Positions 1 through 7,965 are shown, counted from the first letter of the stretch. The stretch: 64,000 nucleotides of DNA from Candidatus Saccharibacteria bacterium UBA6175 (GCA_002422915.1 DITV01000004.1:168825-232824), one strand, 5' to 3'. Made by a program: numbers and translations. The notes: generated from the sequence alone by a model not told the origin.

Positions 1-385
1 GTCCACTCGTACAGCCAGATCCAGCAGCTTGGTTGTATGCGTAGTTGTTACCGCCGCTTGTCCACGGGCCAGTGGCTGCAAGAGTAAGGGTCCATGATTG
101 ACCAGATGTGGTTCCAGACGGGTTAATGACGTACAGTCGCTGTGTGCTCGATCCGAGCGTTCCCGTTGATGTCGTACAGTTGAACGAGAATGCCTGGGCA
201 CTCATCGCAAAGCTTGGTGATGGAACTGCGGTACGCCCTGCATCAAGAATTGCTGTGCTGAGTGTGCCACCGTTAATTTCTTGGGTGACGTCTGAGTTAG
301 CCTGACCAAGAACGGTGGCTGTTGGAAGAACAGCAAGTGCTAAAACAGCGCTAAATGCAGCAATAAGTTTTACAATTTGTTTCAT
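1..385 (-). CDS. Secreted protein, N-terminal part (runs off the left edge)
   Basis: Reading the minus strand from an ATG at 385 gives an open frame of 128 codons that continues past base 1. It begins with a clear Sec signal peptide (MKQIVKLIAAFSAVLALAVL, then a cleavage-like VLGQA near residue 29). The mature part is Ser/Thr/Gly-rich and has two Cys, ending at the window edge in a GSGCTSG stretch, which is typical of exported saccharibacterial surface proteins. I do not recognise a named domain. A GAGGGT ribosome-binding stretch sits 11 nt before the start. The gene is divergent from the APNTG protein at 598, and the two share a 212-bp promoter region. Confidence 0.7.
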   Translation of the reverse strand, partial: MKQIVKLIAAFSAVLALAVLPTATVLGQANSDVTQEINGGTLSTAILDAGRTAVPSPSFAMSAQAFSFNCTTSTGTLGSSTQRLYVINPSGTTSGQSWTLTLAATGPWTSGGNNYAYNQAAGSGCTSG

Positions 386-416
386 GTTATATATGTACCC
401 TCAAAATATTGTTCCT

Positions 417-445
417 AATATCTTGCTTATGGTAGCAGTTGCCAA
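417..445 (-). promoter_or_regulatory. Putative sigma70-type promoter for the left-edge secreted gene
   Basis: On the minus strand TTGGCA (445-440) and GATATT (422-417) are separated by exactly 17 nt and lie about 32 nt before the start codon at 385. The rest of the 386-597 divergent region is AT-rich, and I see no gene in it. Confidence 0.4.
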
Positions 446-597
446 GCGATAATACAACACAATTTTCAGACTTTTTAACGACTTTTTTGCTATAAAGACA
501 TCTGTTTCGTTGTGTTTAATACACTATCGTACATAAGCGCTATGTGCGTTAATAGCTATAGATATATTCCAACACAAAAAACAAACAGGAACAGCAC

Positions 598-2226
598 ATG
601 ACCCATACATCACACACTTCACGTATGAAGAACGCGTTTGTCGCGGGGCTTTTTATGCTCGCTACAATTGTTCTCCCCTTTGGTTCAGTCCAGAACGCCT
701 CAGCAGCAACCCTTACGTGGGACGGTAGTGCCGGCGACGGGCTATTTAGTACAGCTGAAAACTGGAGCACCGACACGGTGCCGGTTGATGGGGACGTGAT
801 TGTGTTTGAGCCCCTCACGGGTTCACCTTTATTTGCTACAGTTGTCCTCACGAACGACCTCGTTGACGTCGAATTTGCCGGTGTGACACTCGGTCTTTCA
901 GGCTCTGCGAATACTAGGTACTATGAAGTAGACACACTGTCGCTCGTCTCACCGGTTATCAGCTCGACTGGATCGGGTGCTGCGGTCGCAACTCTAGCGG
1001 TTACGGAGAGCCTACAGGTGAATGGAAATCTTACTATCCCAGCCAGCAGCTACTTTAGAGCCGGCAGTTCGGCAGACGTCGATATTACGGGAAATTTGGT
1101 AGTTGGTTCCGGTTCGTCTTTTAGTCTTGGCAGCGGCAGCACCATTGGAGGAAACATACAAACGTCAAATTTGATAACCGCCCACCCATCCTTAACGGTA
1201 GGGGGGACTGTTTCAAATGTCGCCAATACTTTCGGCTCAATTAGTTTTAATTCGCCTTCAGCAACGATACCGCTCAACTTCACGGCTAACGAAAACCAGT
1301 ACGCATTACTTTCATTTACAAACTGTAACAGTAGCTTAGGGGGTGCGTCCGTAGGTCCACAGGCTGTAGGCTGTACTCAACAAGCTGCAACGTTTACGCT
1401 CACCGGCACTATTACGCTGAACGCCAACATGAAGATTTCCATTGCCCAGAATTCGACAGTCAACATTACTGGAACAGTGGTTTCGAACGGTTACTCAATA
1501 ACTCCTACGCAAAATTCACTCGGAACACTCAACGTCTCTGGTCAAACAGTTGCCGTACCAGTAATTGAGAAGCAGTTAACGGGAGATGCACCCTCAACTA
1601 ACGTTACATTACTCAACAAAGAGGTCGGAATACTTTCAGGAATGAGGGGAACGGTCTTTGTCTCTCAGGGCGCTACGCTAAAGGGTACCGGCACCGTGTC
1701 TAATCTAAGTGTTGATGGCCTGGTAGGACCAGGAAACAGCCCTGGAACGATCACCGTACTCACTCAAGTGAACTTTGGAAGCTCATCAACACTCGAAATG
1801 GAGCTGCTCAACGCAGACACATACGACCAACTCGTTGTTGGCGAGGATTACGCTGGGGTCGGAAACGCTGTTACCCTCGCTGGAACACTTTCAACTATCC
1901 TTTTCGACGGCTGGGCTGTCGATCAAGGTGACCAGTTCCGCATCATCGACAACCGTAGCTCAACATCTGTTTCGGGTGCGTTCGCCGGCCTCTCAGAAGG
2001 AACACAGTTTGTCGTCGACGGCATCACCTTCAGCATCTCGTATGTGGGTGGTGATGGAAACGACGTGGTCTTAACAGCCATTAACTCAGGCACTGACCCA
2101 GACGCACCAAACACAGGTATTGCCGCCTTCGTACAAGCAAACCCAGCGATTGTTGCTGCAGCTGGACTTATCGGAGTCATGACACTCATCATCGTCAGCA
2201 AGGTTGTCGCCCGACAACGAGTATAG
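598..2226 (+). CDS. Secreted surface protein with C-terminal APNTG sorting signal
   Basis: The 542-residue product has a signal peptide (hydrophobic residues about 12-30, AxA-type cleavage after NASA) and then a long repetitive Gly/Ser/Thr-rich body resembling autotransporter or beta-helix passenger proteins; a GLVGPGNSPGTITV stretch is typical of such passengers. The C terminus is a classic tripartite cell-wall sorting signal: the pentapeptide APNTG, about 25 hydrophobic residues and a basic tail ending VVARQRV. APNTG replaces the usual LPxTG. A sortase follows 42 bp downstream on the same strand, so the pair is probably an enzyme plus its substrate. AGGA lies 8 nt before the ATG. The exact function is unknown; cell-surface display or host contact is an inference. 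Confidence 0.8.
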   Translation: MTHTSHTSRMKNAFVAGLFMLATIVLPFGSVQNASAATLTWDGSAGDGLFSTAENWSTDTVPVDGDVIVFEPLTGSPLFATVVLTNDLVDVEFAGVTLGLSGSANTRYYEVDTLSLVSPVISSTGSGAAVATLAVTESLQVNGNLTIPASSYFRAGSSADVDITGNLVVGSGSSFSLGSGSTIGGNIQTSNLITAHPSLTVGGTVSNVANTFGSISFNSPSATIPLNFTANENQYALLSFTNCNSSLGGASVGPQAVGCTQQAATFTLTGTITLNANMKISIAQNSTVNITGTVVSNGYSITPTQNSLGTLNVSGQTVAVPVIEKQLTGDAPSTNVTLLNKEVGILSGMRGTVFVSQGATLKGTGTVSNLSVDGLVGPGNSPGTITVLTQVNFGSSSTLEMELLNADTYDQLVVGEDYAGVGNAVTLAGTLSTILFDGWAVDQGDQFRIIDNRSSTSVSGAFAGLSEGTQFVVDGITFSISYVGGDGNDVVLTAINSGTDPDAPNTGIAAFVQANPAIVAAAGLIGVMTLIIVSKVVARQRV

Positions 2227-2267
2227 TTCACATACAAAAAAACAAACAAAAAAGGCCACCACACCCA

Positions 2268-3257
2268 ATGCAGGATATTATTCCTCCAAGAAGGAGCCAA
2301 GTTCAACGAACTCGGCATGCACGTCCGGCTTCACGAGTAGCATCTCGTGAGGCTGTTCGTCCTTCAGCCAGGGGAGTAGTCAACGTCGGAAGTCGATCGA
2401 GTGTAAAGCCGGCATCAACTCACGCTGCGACGGTGCAGTATCAGAAGGTATCTCCGGTCGGCACGTCGTATCGTGGACTAGCGCCTCAGGCCAAGAAGCA
2501 GCTACTCACGACGGCATTGAAGAAACACGGCGTGGCTTCAAAGAAGAAATCATTAGTGCGAGTGTCTCGCAAGCGCACGGCTCAAAAGCGAAAGCCGCAA
2601 TTTGCCTTGAGCGCCGCAATTGTAATGGTATTGGCAATTACGGGGTATGTATCGGTAGACACCTGGCTGACCAACCGGAGTGTCGAGCAGCTTGCTGGTG
2701 GCCCAGCCGTTGCCGGTGTGGTGTCGTCAACCGACGCTGCTGTTGAGGGCACCGACGACGCCCCTATTTCATCCGAAGTATTTAATGCATATACCGTGGC
2801 ACCAAACAAGCCACGCTATCTGCGGATTGACTCACTTGATGTGGCCGCCCGCGTGCTTCCGATGAGCGTCAATAATAAGGGGGCGATTCAGGCACCGGTC
2901 AATGTCTTTGATGCCGGTTGGTACACAGGGAGCGCTACCCCAGGTGAAGTTGGCGCAGCCTTTATTGATGGCCACGCCGCCGGGCAGCTCCGAGAAGGCC
3001 TGTTTGGTTACTTGGATACACTTCAGAATGGTGATGAAATGACAATTGAAATGGGGGATGGTACCACCTATCGATACCGCGTGGTGCATATGGAGACGGT
3101 GCCGAGGGAAGGCCTGAATATGCGCACCGCCTTGCTTCCTCATGGAAACGTATTGCGTGGGCTTAACTTGATGACCTGCATTGGCACATATATTCCTGAA
3201 CAGAATACCTATGATCAGCGCCTGATTGTGTATACCGAACAAATTGCCGTTAACTAA
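2268..3257 (+). CDS. Sortase with long basic N-terminal extension
   Basis: This membrane-anchored transpeptidase of the sortase family has 329 residues. Catalytic residues are visible in order: His in FIDGHAAG (about residue 236), Cys in LNLMTCIGTY (about 304) and Arg in DQRLIVY (about 318). A single transmembrane helix spans about 112-134. Before it lies an unusual stretch of about 110 residues rich in Arg, Lys and Ser, predicted to be cytoplasmic; most sortases have under 20 residues there. The gene follows the APNTG surface protein and probably anchors it. The subclass cannot be fixed by eye; the short catalytic domain and TC motif suit class D/E/F-like enzymes. Confidence 0.85.
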   Translation: MQDIIPPRRSQVQRTRHARPASRVASREAVRPSARGVVNVGSRSSVKPASTHAATVQYQKVSPVGTSYRGLAPQAKKQLLTTALKKHGVASKKKSLVRVSRKRTAQKRKPQFALSAAIVMVLAITGYVSVDTWLTNRSVEQLAGGPAVAGVVSSTDAAVEGTDDAPISSEVFNAYTVAPNKPRYLRIDSLDVAARVLPMSVNNKGAIQAPVNVFDAGWYTGSATPGEVGAAFIDGHAAGQLREGLFGYLDTLQNGDEMTIEMGDGTTYRYRVVHMETVPREGLNMRTALLPHGNVLRGLNLMTCIGTYIPEQNTYDQRLIVYTEQIAVN

Positions 3258-3274
3258 CCAACCGCGCTTTGCCA

Positions 3275-3304
3275 TTGACTCTCAAGAGGGGCGAAAGGTA
3301 TAAT
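3275..3304 (+). promoter_or_regulatory. tRNA-Asn promoter
   Basis: TTGACT (3275-3280), an 18-nt spacer and TATAAT (3299-3304) lie 11 nt before the first base of the tRNA. Confidence 0.7.
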
Positions 3305-3315
3305 AGCCCTTGTAT

Positions 3316-3390
3316 TCCGGCGTAGCTCAGCGGTAGAGCAGGTCGCTGTTAACGACAAGGTCGCTGGTTCGAACCCAGCCGCCGGAGCCA
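3316..3390 (+). tRNA. tRNA-Asn (GTT)
   Basis: The acceptor stem TCCGGCG/CGCCGGA, D arm GCTC/GAGC, anticodon loop CTGTTAA with anticodon GTT, and T loop TTCGAAC are all present. The 3' CCA is encoded. The first anticodon-stem pair (27-43) is a G-A mismatch. Confidence 0.95.
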
Positions 3391-3403
3391 CAGAGAATTG
3401 CTT

Positions 3404-3436
3404 AAGTCAGAACTATATAAAATGTTCTGACTTTTT
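3404..3436 (+). terminator. Rho-independent terminator after tRNA-Asn
   Basis: AAGTCAGAAC (3404-3413) pairs perfectly with GTTCTGACTT (3424-3433) across a 10-nt loop and runs into a T tract. Confidence 0.8.
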
Positions 3437-3480
3437 GTTTCTATGCAAAGCTAAATTATCCAGTTGTTATAATTGATGTA

Positions 3481-3975
3481 ATGAAAGAAAAGCAAATCGA
3501 GACGATAGGCACAACTGCTGACGGTGAACCTGTATGTATTGATTGGCTGAATACAAACATTGACTACCACTTACTGGAGACCCCAGATCTCATCAGCCTT
3601 GTCGGTGAGGTTCTACCAACTATAAATGTAGCGGGTCGTCGGCAAGTTGTTGTTGAGCGAGATTTTGGCAGGATTATTGGGACAACCAACCTTGTTGAAA
3701 CAACTGATGATGACGAAATTGTATACGCCAAGCGTATTGGCCGAGATGCTTATAGTCGTTTTGCAAAGAATAGAGCGCCAATCCCATGTAGTTCTATCGT
3801 GGTTGTATTGCGGAGAGGTGACTCGGGGTATTATCTTTGGACGGCGATGTGCGCAAAACTCTTGCCGGAAGAGGCCTGGATCGACGGTTCTGATTTTAAT
3901 AAGACACACGCGATAGATTTTGATGAAGATTTAGTGCAGCTGGATACGGTCACGGTATCAAGACCGTCTGAATGA
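3481..3975 (+). CDS. Hypothetical protein, 164 aa
   Basis: I do not recognise this family. The product is a soluble, acidic, probably globular protein with no signal peptide or membrane helix. It has a hydrophobic beta-rich core around residues 100-125 (SSIVVVLRRG, then YYLWTAMC). A perfect TATAAT lies 7 nt before the ATG and there is no Shine-Dalgarno sequence, so the mRNA is probably leaderless. The gene stands alone between the tRNA-Asn terminator and the YHYH gene. A small nuclease or toxin-like fold is possible but I see no catalytic signature. Confidence 0.6.
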   Translation: MKEKQIETIGTTADGEPVCIDWLNTNIDYHLLETPDLISLVGEVLPTINVAGRRQVVVERDFGRIIGTTNLVETTDDDEIVYAKRIGRDAYSRFAKNRAPIPCSSIVVVLRRGDSGYYLWTAMCAKLLPEEAWIDGSDFNKTHAIDFDEDLVQLDTVTVSRPSE

Positions 3976-4046
3976 CTAAACTCGCTTATTGAAACCAAAA
4001 AACGAAGGTAAACAACGGGTCGAGCATAAGTGCTATAATCCACCCC

Positions 4047-5075
4047 ATGGAGAGCAACAATACCCAAACATCAGATACTGAGCAGTCGGCGCCAGTCATT
4101 GAACAGCCCATTATTGCTGAAGCAAAACCACCCAAGAGGAAGCTAAAGATTGCTCTGATTGCCAGCGTGGTTGCACTGGTCATTATTTCTGCTGGCGTGG
4201 TTGCGTTTGCACTTTCTTCAACAAATATACCCGAGAATGAAGCGCCCGCGGTGACACAAGTTGATACTACTGAAACCACACCGGACGCGCCCGAAGCGGC
4301 GGAGCCGATTAATCCTTCAAGCATTCCGCTCGGCGATGGAAAATACGGCTCAGAACCACGCGCTGGATACATTTATTCGTGCCAATCTAATTTCAATGGC
4401 CCCGGGGCGTTCAAAGAAGGCCCTTGGATCGATACAACAAAAGGGGTGTGGAGTAAATCTGGCAAAAACGTGACCGTAAATGGTGACGTTACGTGGGAAA
4501 ACGCAGAGTTTACCATCAACCAAACTGAACAGACCAGAGATCTTATCGGTAACGGCCTGCCGATCAACCATGGAACAGGAACTTTTCCTATTAGTTCATC
4601 CGACGACGCCTATTCATACGACCGAAACCCAAACTCGATACGTTCACAATCAGTGTCGGTCTCATTACCACTCAATCCGACCGTAAAAAGTGAACCGACC
4701 TGCCTTTCAATGGGGCCGATTGGTTATTCAACCAACGGGGTGGCGTTGTATAACGCACTCGATGCTGGTGGGCGCGACGCCGCTGCCCACGAAATTCAAG
4801 ATACGTGCGGTGGACACCCAGAGCGGTCAGGCAGCTACCATTATCACGACTACAGTGACTGCATCAACGATGTCGAGAGCGAAGAACCGCTGCTAGTTGG
4901 CTATGCGCTTGATGGATTTGGAATCTTTAAATATGAGCAGAATCCAACGAATGCCGAGCTCGATGAGTGCCACGGAAAAACAGGCCAAGTGATGTGGGAT
5001 GGCAAGATGGTCACCATGTATCACTATGTGGTGACGACGGAGTACCCCTATACACTCGGGTGCTTGAGGGGCTAA
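4047..5075 (+). CDS. Membrane-anchored YHYH-domain protein
   Basis: The protein has 342 residues: a cytoplasmic acidic head, one transmembrane helix (about residues 31-56), a Pro/Thr-rich linker, then an extracellular domain with the YHYH signature (GSYHYHDYSDC) followed by LLVGYALDGFGIF, the hallmark of the YHYH family. Cysteines around it (DTCGG, DECHG, LGCLRG) may form disulfides outside the cell. The biochemical role of YHYH proteins is not established; metal binding by the histidine cluster is plausible. TATAAT lies 7 nt before the ATG. The Nudix gene starts one base after its stop, so the two are probably co-transcribed. Confidence 0.8.
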   Translation: MESNNTQTSDTEQSAPVIEQPIIAEAKPPKRKLKIALIASVVALVIISAGVVAFALSSTNIPENEAPAVTQVDTTETTPDAPEAAEPINPSSIPLGDGKYGSEPRAGYIYSCQSNFNGPGAFKEGPWIDTTKGVWSKSGKNVTVNGDVTWENAEFTINQTEQTRDLIGNGLPINHGTGTFPISSSDDAYSYDRNPNSIRSQSVSVSLPLNPTVKSEPTCLSMGPIGYSTNGVALYNALDAGGRDAAAHEIQDTCGGHPERSGSYHYHDYSDCINDVESEEPLLVGYALDGFGIFKYEQNPTNAELDECHGKTGQVMWDGKMVTMYHYVVTTEYPYTLGCLRG

Positions 5076-5076
5076 T

Positions 5077-5469
5077 GTGAAGAAGGTTGCTAAAATCGTT
5101 CTCATCGACAAAGACGACAATTACTTGTTGCTCTACCGCAGTAATCATCCGGTATTTGGTAATGACCCAGACCTGCCAGGCGGAACGCTTGAAGAAGGCG
5201 AATCAACCATCGAAACGGTCATCCGTGAAACCGAAGAAGAAACGGGGATTGTTGTTAAGAATGTTGAAGAACTCTACGCCGGTCTGGACTACTCGGTTCA
5301 CGGTACTCACAAAACTCTTTTCGTGGCCCGAGTTGGTGAACGGCCAGAAGTGCGCCTCAGCTGGGAACACGAATCGTTTGCATGGCTGCCACGTGAGGAA
5401 TTTCTGCTGAAGGCTAAAGGCGCGAATGATTCGTACATGCATATGGTGTATGAGGTGCTCTCAAGCTAA
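5077..5469 (+). CDS. Nudix hydrolase
   Basis: This small cytosolic hydrolase has 130 residues and starts at GTG 5077, immediately after the YHYH stop codon. The Nudix box is complete: G(x5)E(x7)REUxEExGU is matched by GGTLEEGES... and RETEEETGI, providing the metal-binding glutamates. Family members hydrolyse nucleoside diphosphates linked to another group; the substrate cannot be told from sequence. The tight spacing suggests translation coupled to the upstream gene. Confidence 0.85.
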   Translation: MKKVAKIVLIDKDDNYLLLYRSNHPVFGNDPDLPGGTLEEGESTIETVIRETEEETGIVVKNVEELYAGLDYSVHGTHKTLFVARVGERPEVRLSWEHESFAWLPREEFLLKAKGANDSYMHMVYEVLSS

Positions 5470-5475
5470 GTTGTG

Positions 5476-5504
5476 TTGACACATCTATCATAAAAAGGTA
5501 AAAT
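5476..5504 (+). promoter_or_regulatory. Promoter of the T-box leader
   Basis: A consensus promoter: TTGACA (5476-5481), 17-nt spacer, TAAAAT (5499-5504). Expected transcription start is near 5511, giving a leader of about 228 nt before the ATG at 5739. Confidence 0.75.
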
Positions 5505-5510
5505 AGTAAT

Positions 5511-5733
5511 AAGTATAAAGCGTTTGAATTCCAGTCACGACGGAATAAGCTGAGCGTAAAATGCGCTACGGAAGCAAAACCGTAAAATTTGTAGCCGAAA
5601 TCGCAGCAATGTAGAGCCGGTGCCAAGAGCCTTTTCGCAGTAATGCGTCTGGAATAAGGATGGGACCGCGGAAGTTAATCCAACTTTCGTTCCTTAGAAA
5701 AGTAATGAGCAGAGATATGCTTTTTGAGGAATG
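5511..5733 (+). promoter_or_regulatory. T-box riboswitch, predicted tRNA-His specific, translational type
   Basis: The T-box proper is AAGGATGGGACCGCGG (5656-5671), matching the consensus AGGGUGGNACCGCG. The acceptor-pairing bulge is UGGG (5661-5664), so the variable base is G and would pair with a C73 discriminator, which in bacteria is characteristic of tRNA-His. A short hairpin ATTCC/GGAAT (5528-5532, 5542-5546) presents the 9-nt loop AGTCACGAC containing CAC (5536-5538), a His codon followed by a purine; this resembles the ultrashort Stem I of actinobacterial translational T-boxes. CGCA-GTAA-TGCG (5636-5647) fits Stem III. AAGG (5656-5659) can pair with CCTT (5692-5695) as antisequestrator. 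In the alternative fold 5688-5696 pairs over nine positions with 5725-5733, hiding the SD GAGGA (5726-5730). There is no U-run, so control is at translation. Confidence 0.85.
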
Positions 5734-5738
5734 TAAAA

Positions 5739-6416
5739 ATGGACGATCCAATCCAGAATAAAAAAATTCTTACCTACGATGACGTAGTCATTTTTGGTCA
5801 AGGCGACAGTACCGAGAAGCTTGTAGATGTTAAGTCTTATGACGATACTATAGTTACTGAGTACCTGAAAGAGGACATGCTTGAGATTACCGGAGAGACT
5901 ATCTTAGTTCGTGATTCGCTTGCGAGAAAGCTCGCGGTCGTTAACGGATATTTGTCAAACCTAGGACTTCTATTGAAGGTAGTGTACGGCTATAGGCACC
6001 CGGACGTCCAAAAGCGGTACTTCGATAAGCGTCAAGCGGTCCTCGCTAATGAAAACCCAGGAATGAGTAAGGACGAGCTTGATCGCCTTACTCACAACTT
6101 TGTCGCCGTTCCTGATGTCGCTGGTCACCCTGTCGGTGGTGCAGTGGACCTAACGATTATTGATAAAGATGGCAATGAGATCGACATGGGGACGCAAATA
6201 GCGGATTACGCAGATCCACAGCTGATTCAAACCTGGGATCGAAGGCTCACGAAAGAGCAGAGGGCTAACAGGTCTCTTCTACACGATGCAATGCTTTCTG
6301 AAGGATTCGCGCCATTTTACGGAGAGTGGTGGCACTTTTCTTATGGAGATCGTGAGTGGGCAGCTTTCTATAACAAAAAAGCGCTTTACGGCGCTGTACA
6401 AGTAAGTATTTTATAA
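5739..6416 (+). CDS. VanX-like D-Ala-D-Ala dipeptidase (peptidase M15)
   Basis: The start is the ATG at 5739, placed 8 nt after the SD GAGGA that the T-box sequesters; an upstream TTG at 5724 would overlap that SD. The 225-residue protein carries the M15D zinc site: AGHPVGGAVD (S/AxHxxGxAxD, ligands His and Asp) and GEWWHFSYGD (catalytic Glu and zinc-binding His). VanX enzymes cleave D-Ala-D-Ala and related D,D-dipeptides in the cytoplasm; no signal peptide is present here, which agrees. The first motif residue is Ala instead of the common Ser. Being under an apparent His T-box, it may release histidine or D-histidine from dipeptides, but substrate is inferred only from regulation. The gene appears monocistronic. 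Confidence 0.85.
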   Translation: MDDPIQNKKILTYDDVVIFGQGDSTEKLVDVKSYDDTIVTEYLKEDMLEITGETILVRDSLARKLAVVNGYLSNLGLLLKVVYGYRHPDVQKRYFDKRQAVLANENPGMSKDELDRLTHNFVAVPDVAGHPVGGAVDLTIIDKDGNEIDMGTQIADYADPQLIQTWDRRLTKEQRANRSLLHDAMLSEGFAPFYGEWWHFSYGDREWAAFYNKKALYGAVQVSIL

Positions 6417-6428
6417 GTTTATTTTTGT

Positions 6429-6470
6429 GATGAGGGGGAGTGCGCCATTATATGCGACTCCCCCTCTGAT
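6429..6470. terminator. Hairpin between convergent genes
   Basis: GAGGGGGAGT (6432-6441) pairs with ACTCCCCCTC (6457-6466). It lies between the dipeptidase stop and the GNAT stop, where a bidirectional terminator is expected. Neither side has a U tract, so termination by this hairpin is uncertain. Confidence 0.45.
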
Positions 6471-6495
6471 CACTAGAGGCTTTCTGGCTTCGTGA

Positions 6496-7152
6496 CTACG
6501 AAGCCTCGGTTGCGGACGCCGATTGCTTTGCTGCAATCTTCCGAGTGATCCTCGTGAGTGCCTCGCCGCTACTTCCGAAGAGGTAGACGCGGATGGCCGA
6601 CTCGGACTCGTTTTCGGTAACTTGCGCCGTGTCGGAGACGTCATGCAGACGACTGACCGGCTGTCCCCCCAGCTGTTCATACAGGTGCCGGGAGTTCGAC
6701 GGCTTGTCGTGCGCGGTCCGCATGATGTAGTACTTCGCACGGATGTGGCTGACGTCCAGCAGTCGATTGCGGACGAGCTCGTAGGCAATACCGCGGTTGC
6801 GGTAGGCCTCGAGCACGCCGAGCTCTGACATGTACCAGGAGTTGTCGAACGAGAAGTCTTCGGGAAGAAGACCATCGTCGATGCATCCTGCCAGAAATTC
6901 CTGAACATCGTGGTGGGCGTGATGAAGGGGCAGGGAGCAGCCGAAACCGACCACCCTGCCGAGGTCCTCCTCGTCCCATGCCAGGATGATGCGGCCGTTT
7001 GACACGTGCTCATCCCAGATCGCACGGATTTCATCGTCGGTGTAGGTCTCGAAGTAAGGCTCGCCGCCGAAAGCTTCTCGATACACCTCCATGAATCCGC
7101 TGTAGTCGCTGCTCGAGCGGACGCTAAGCGCCCGTCCGTACCTGATGGTCAA
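6496..7152 (-). CDS. GNAT family N-acetyltransferase
   Basis: This 218-residue acetyltransferase has the acetyl-CoA motif A region LGVLEAYRNRGIAYELV (R-x-x-G-x-A type) at about residues 113-130. The start is TTG at 7152, chosen because a full-strength SD (GGAGGTGA) ends 6 nt upstream. The start overlaps the racemase gene by 29 bp, so the two are translationally coupled. Base composition (roughly 60% GC in samples) is clearly above the dipeptidase and second hisS, as in the whole 6480-9440 block, suggesting common transfer. The acceptor could be histidine or a D-amino acid given the neighbours; this is inference. Confidence 0.8.
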   Translation of the reverse strand: MTIRYGRALSVRSSSDYSGFMEVYREAFGGEPYFETYTDDEIRAIWDEHVSNGRIILAWDEEDLGRVVGFGCSLPLHHAHHDVQEFLAGCIDDGLLPEDFSFDNSWYMSELGVLEAYRNRGIAYELVRNRLLDVSHIRAKYYIMRTAHDKPSNSRHLYEQLGGQPVSRLHDVSDTAQVTENESESAIRVYLFGSSGEALTRITRKIAAKQSASATEAS

Positions 7153-7906
7153 TGGAAATCACCTCCATGTTGCTCTCGAGGATGACAGCATCCTCAGTGA
7201 TGTCCGCCGAGATGCTCTCGCCGGACGGCTGGATGATGGAAGGGACTTTCGTAACCCTTCCGACAGCGATCGTTCCAGAACCGCACGAGGTCTCGTAGAA
7301 GAAGGTGTTGATTGCCTTCACCCACACAACCGGGTGCATCTGGATTGCGTTGCCGATTCTCTCGAACCAGACAACGCCAACCGCGTCACGCTCACCGAGA
7401 TCAAACTTTTCGGTGATTGCACGGTGCTCCGATTCGTAGACCGCAGGGTCAACGGGGAACGGAGCTTCGATCACGACATGCACGATGCCGCCGAGATCGA
7501 CGATGGATGCCGGCGTACCGTCATCGAGGTTAACCTCTTTGACGTCAGTCGGCAGTCCGGGAAAAACACAGCGAACCTGGTAGTGAGTGTCGTCGGTCTG
7601 CTTGACCAATGCACTCACCGTTCCGTCGAAGCCCGAGACCGTGAAAGACACGTCTTCCACGCCATCGGCGTTCGAGAAGAGGAGCGCTGCAGCCCGCGAC
7701 GCATTGCCGCAGAACTCTCCGCCCGCCATCTCGAAATGATGCTTGTTCAGAACCAGGAAGCCCGCCTGCTCGGCCCCGTCATGCTCCCAGCGCTCACCCA
7801 GGTCCTTACCAAGAAGCTCATATTCTGAGCGAGTCAGCGGTTCCTCGATGATGCTGATTGCAGTACCGTTGCCACCAGCGGCGGTGATCAGTGTTTCTTT
7901 GCTCAC
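7124..7906 (-). CDS. Histidine racemase-like protein (CntK / DapF fold)
   Basis: A DapF-fold, cofactor-independent amino-acid racemase of 260 residues. Both catalytic cysteine motifs are intact: MAGGEFCGNASRAA (about residue 75) and ETSCGSGTIAVG (about 209). The first carries GGEFCGNA and the tail has IQPSGESI, both closer to staphylococcal CntK histidine racemase (as I recall its sequence) than to diaminopimelate epimerase, whose N terminus also differs. I prefer GTG 7906 (MSKETLITAAGGNG) because GGAG lies 6 nt before it; ATG 7918 would add four residues. It would interconvert L- and D-His in the cytosol. No nicotianamine-synthase-like partner (CntL) or CntM is nearby, so metallophore synthesis is unlikely here. 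Confidence 0.75.
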   Translation of the reverse strand: MSKETLITAAGGNGTAISIIEEPLTRSEYELLGKDLGERWEHDGAEQAGFLVLNKHHFEMAGGEFCGNASRAAALLFSNADGVEDVSFTVSGFDGTVSALVKQTDDTHYQVRCVFPGLPTDVKEVNLDDGTPASIVDLGGIVHVVIEAPFPVDPAVYESEHRAITEKFDLGERDAVGVVWFERIGNAIQMHPVVWVKAINTFFYETSCGSGTIAVGRVTKVPSIIQPSGESISADITEDAVILESNMEVISIDHQVRTGA

Positions 7907-7948
7907 CCTTTTCTCCATTTCTGTGGTCTCTAGTGACCAACTAAATCG

Positions 7949-7965
7949 TAGCAATATAGTTGCTA
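7949..7965. promoter_or_regulatory. Palindrome between the racemase and hisS genes
   Basis: TAGCAA-TATAG-TTGCTA is a perfect 6-bp inverted repeat located in the AT-rich divergent region, 43 bp before the racemase start. On the minus strand it overlaps a possible promoter (TTGACA at 7972-7967). It is a candidate operator for a dimeric regulator; no regulator gene is adjacent. Confidence 0.35.

Noticed and set aside
5640..5735. Transcription terminator version of the T-box
   Set aside because: No hairpin followed by a U-run exists between the T-box and the ATG.
5724..5738. TTG start 15 nt upstream for the dipeptidase
   Set aside because: It would overlap the SD GAGGA and the sequestered strand; ATG 5739 has ideal spacing.
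6411..7034. Minus-strand ORF of 207 codons over the GNAT gene
   Set aside because: Ser/Thr/Arg-rich low-quality translation; it is a GC-driven shadow frame of the GNAT gene.
7145..7828. Plus-strand ORF of 227 codons over the racemase gene
   Set aside because: Antisense shadow; the minus frame has both catalytic Cys motifs.
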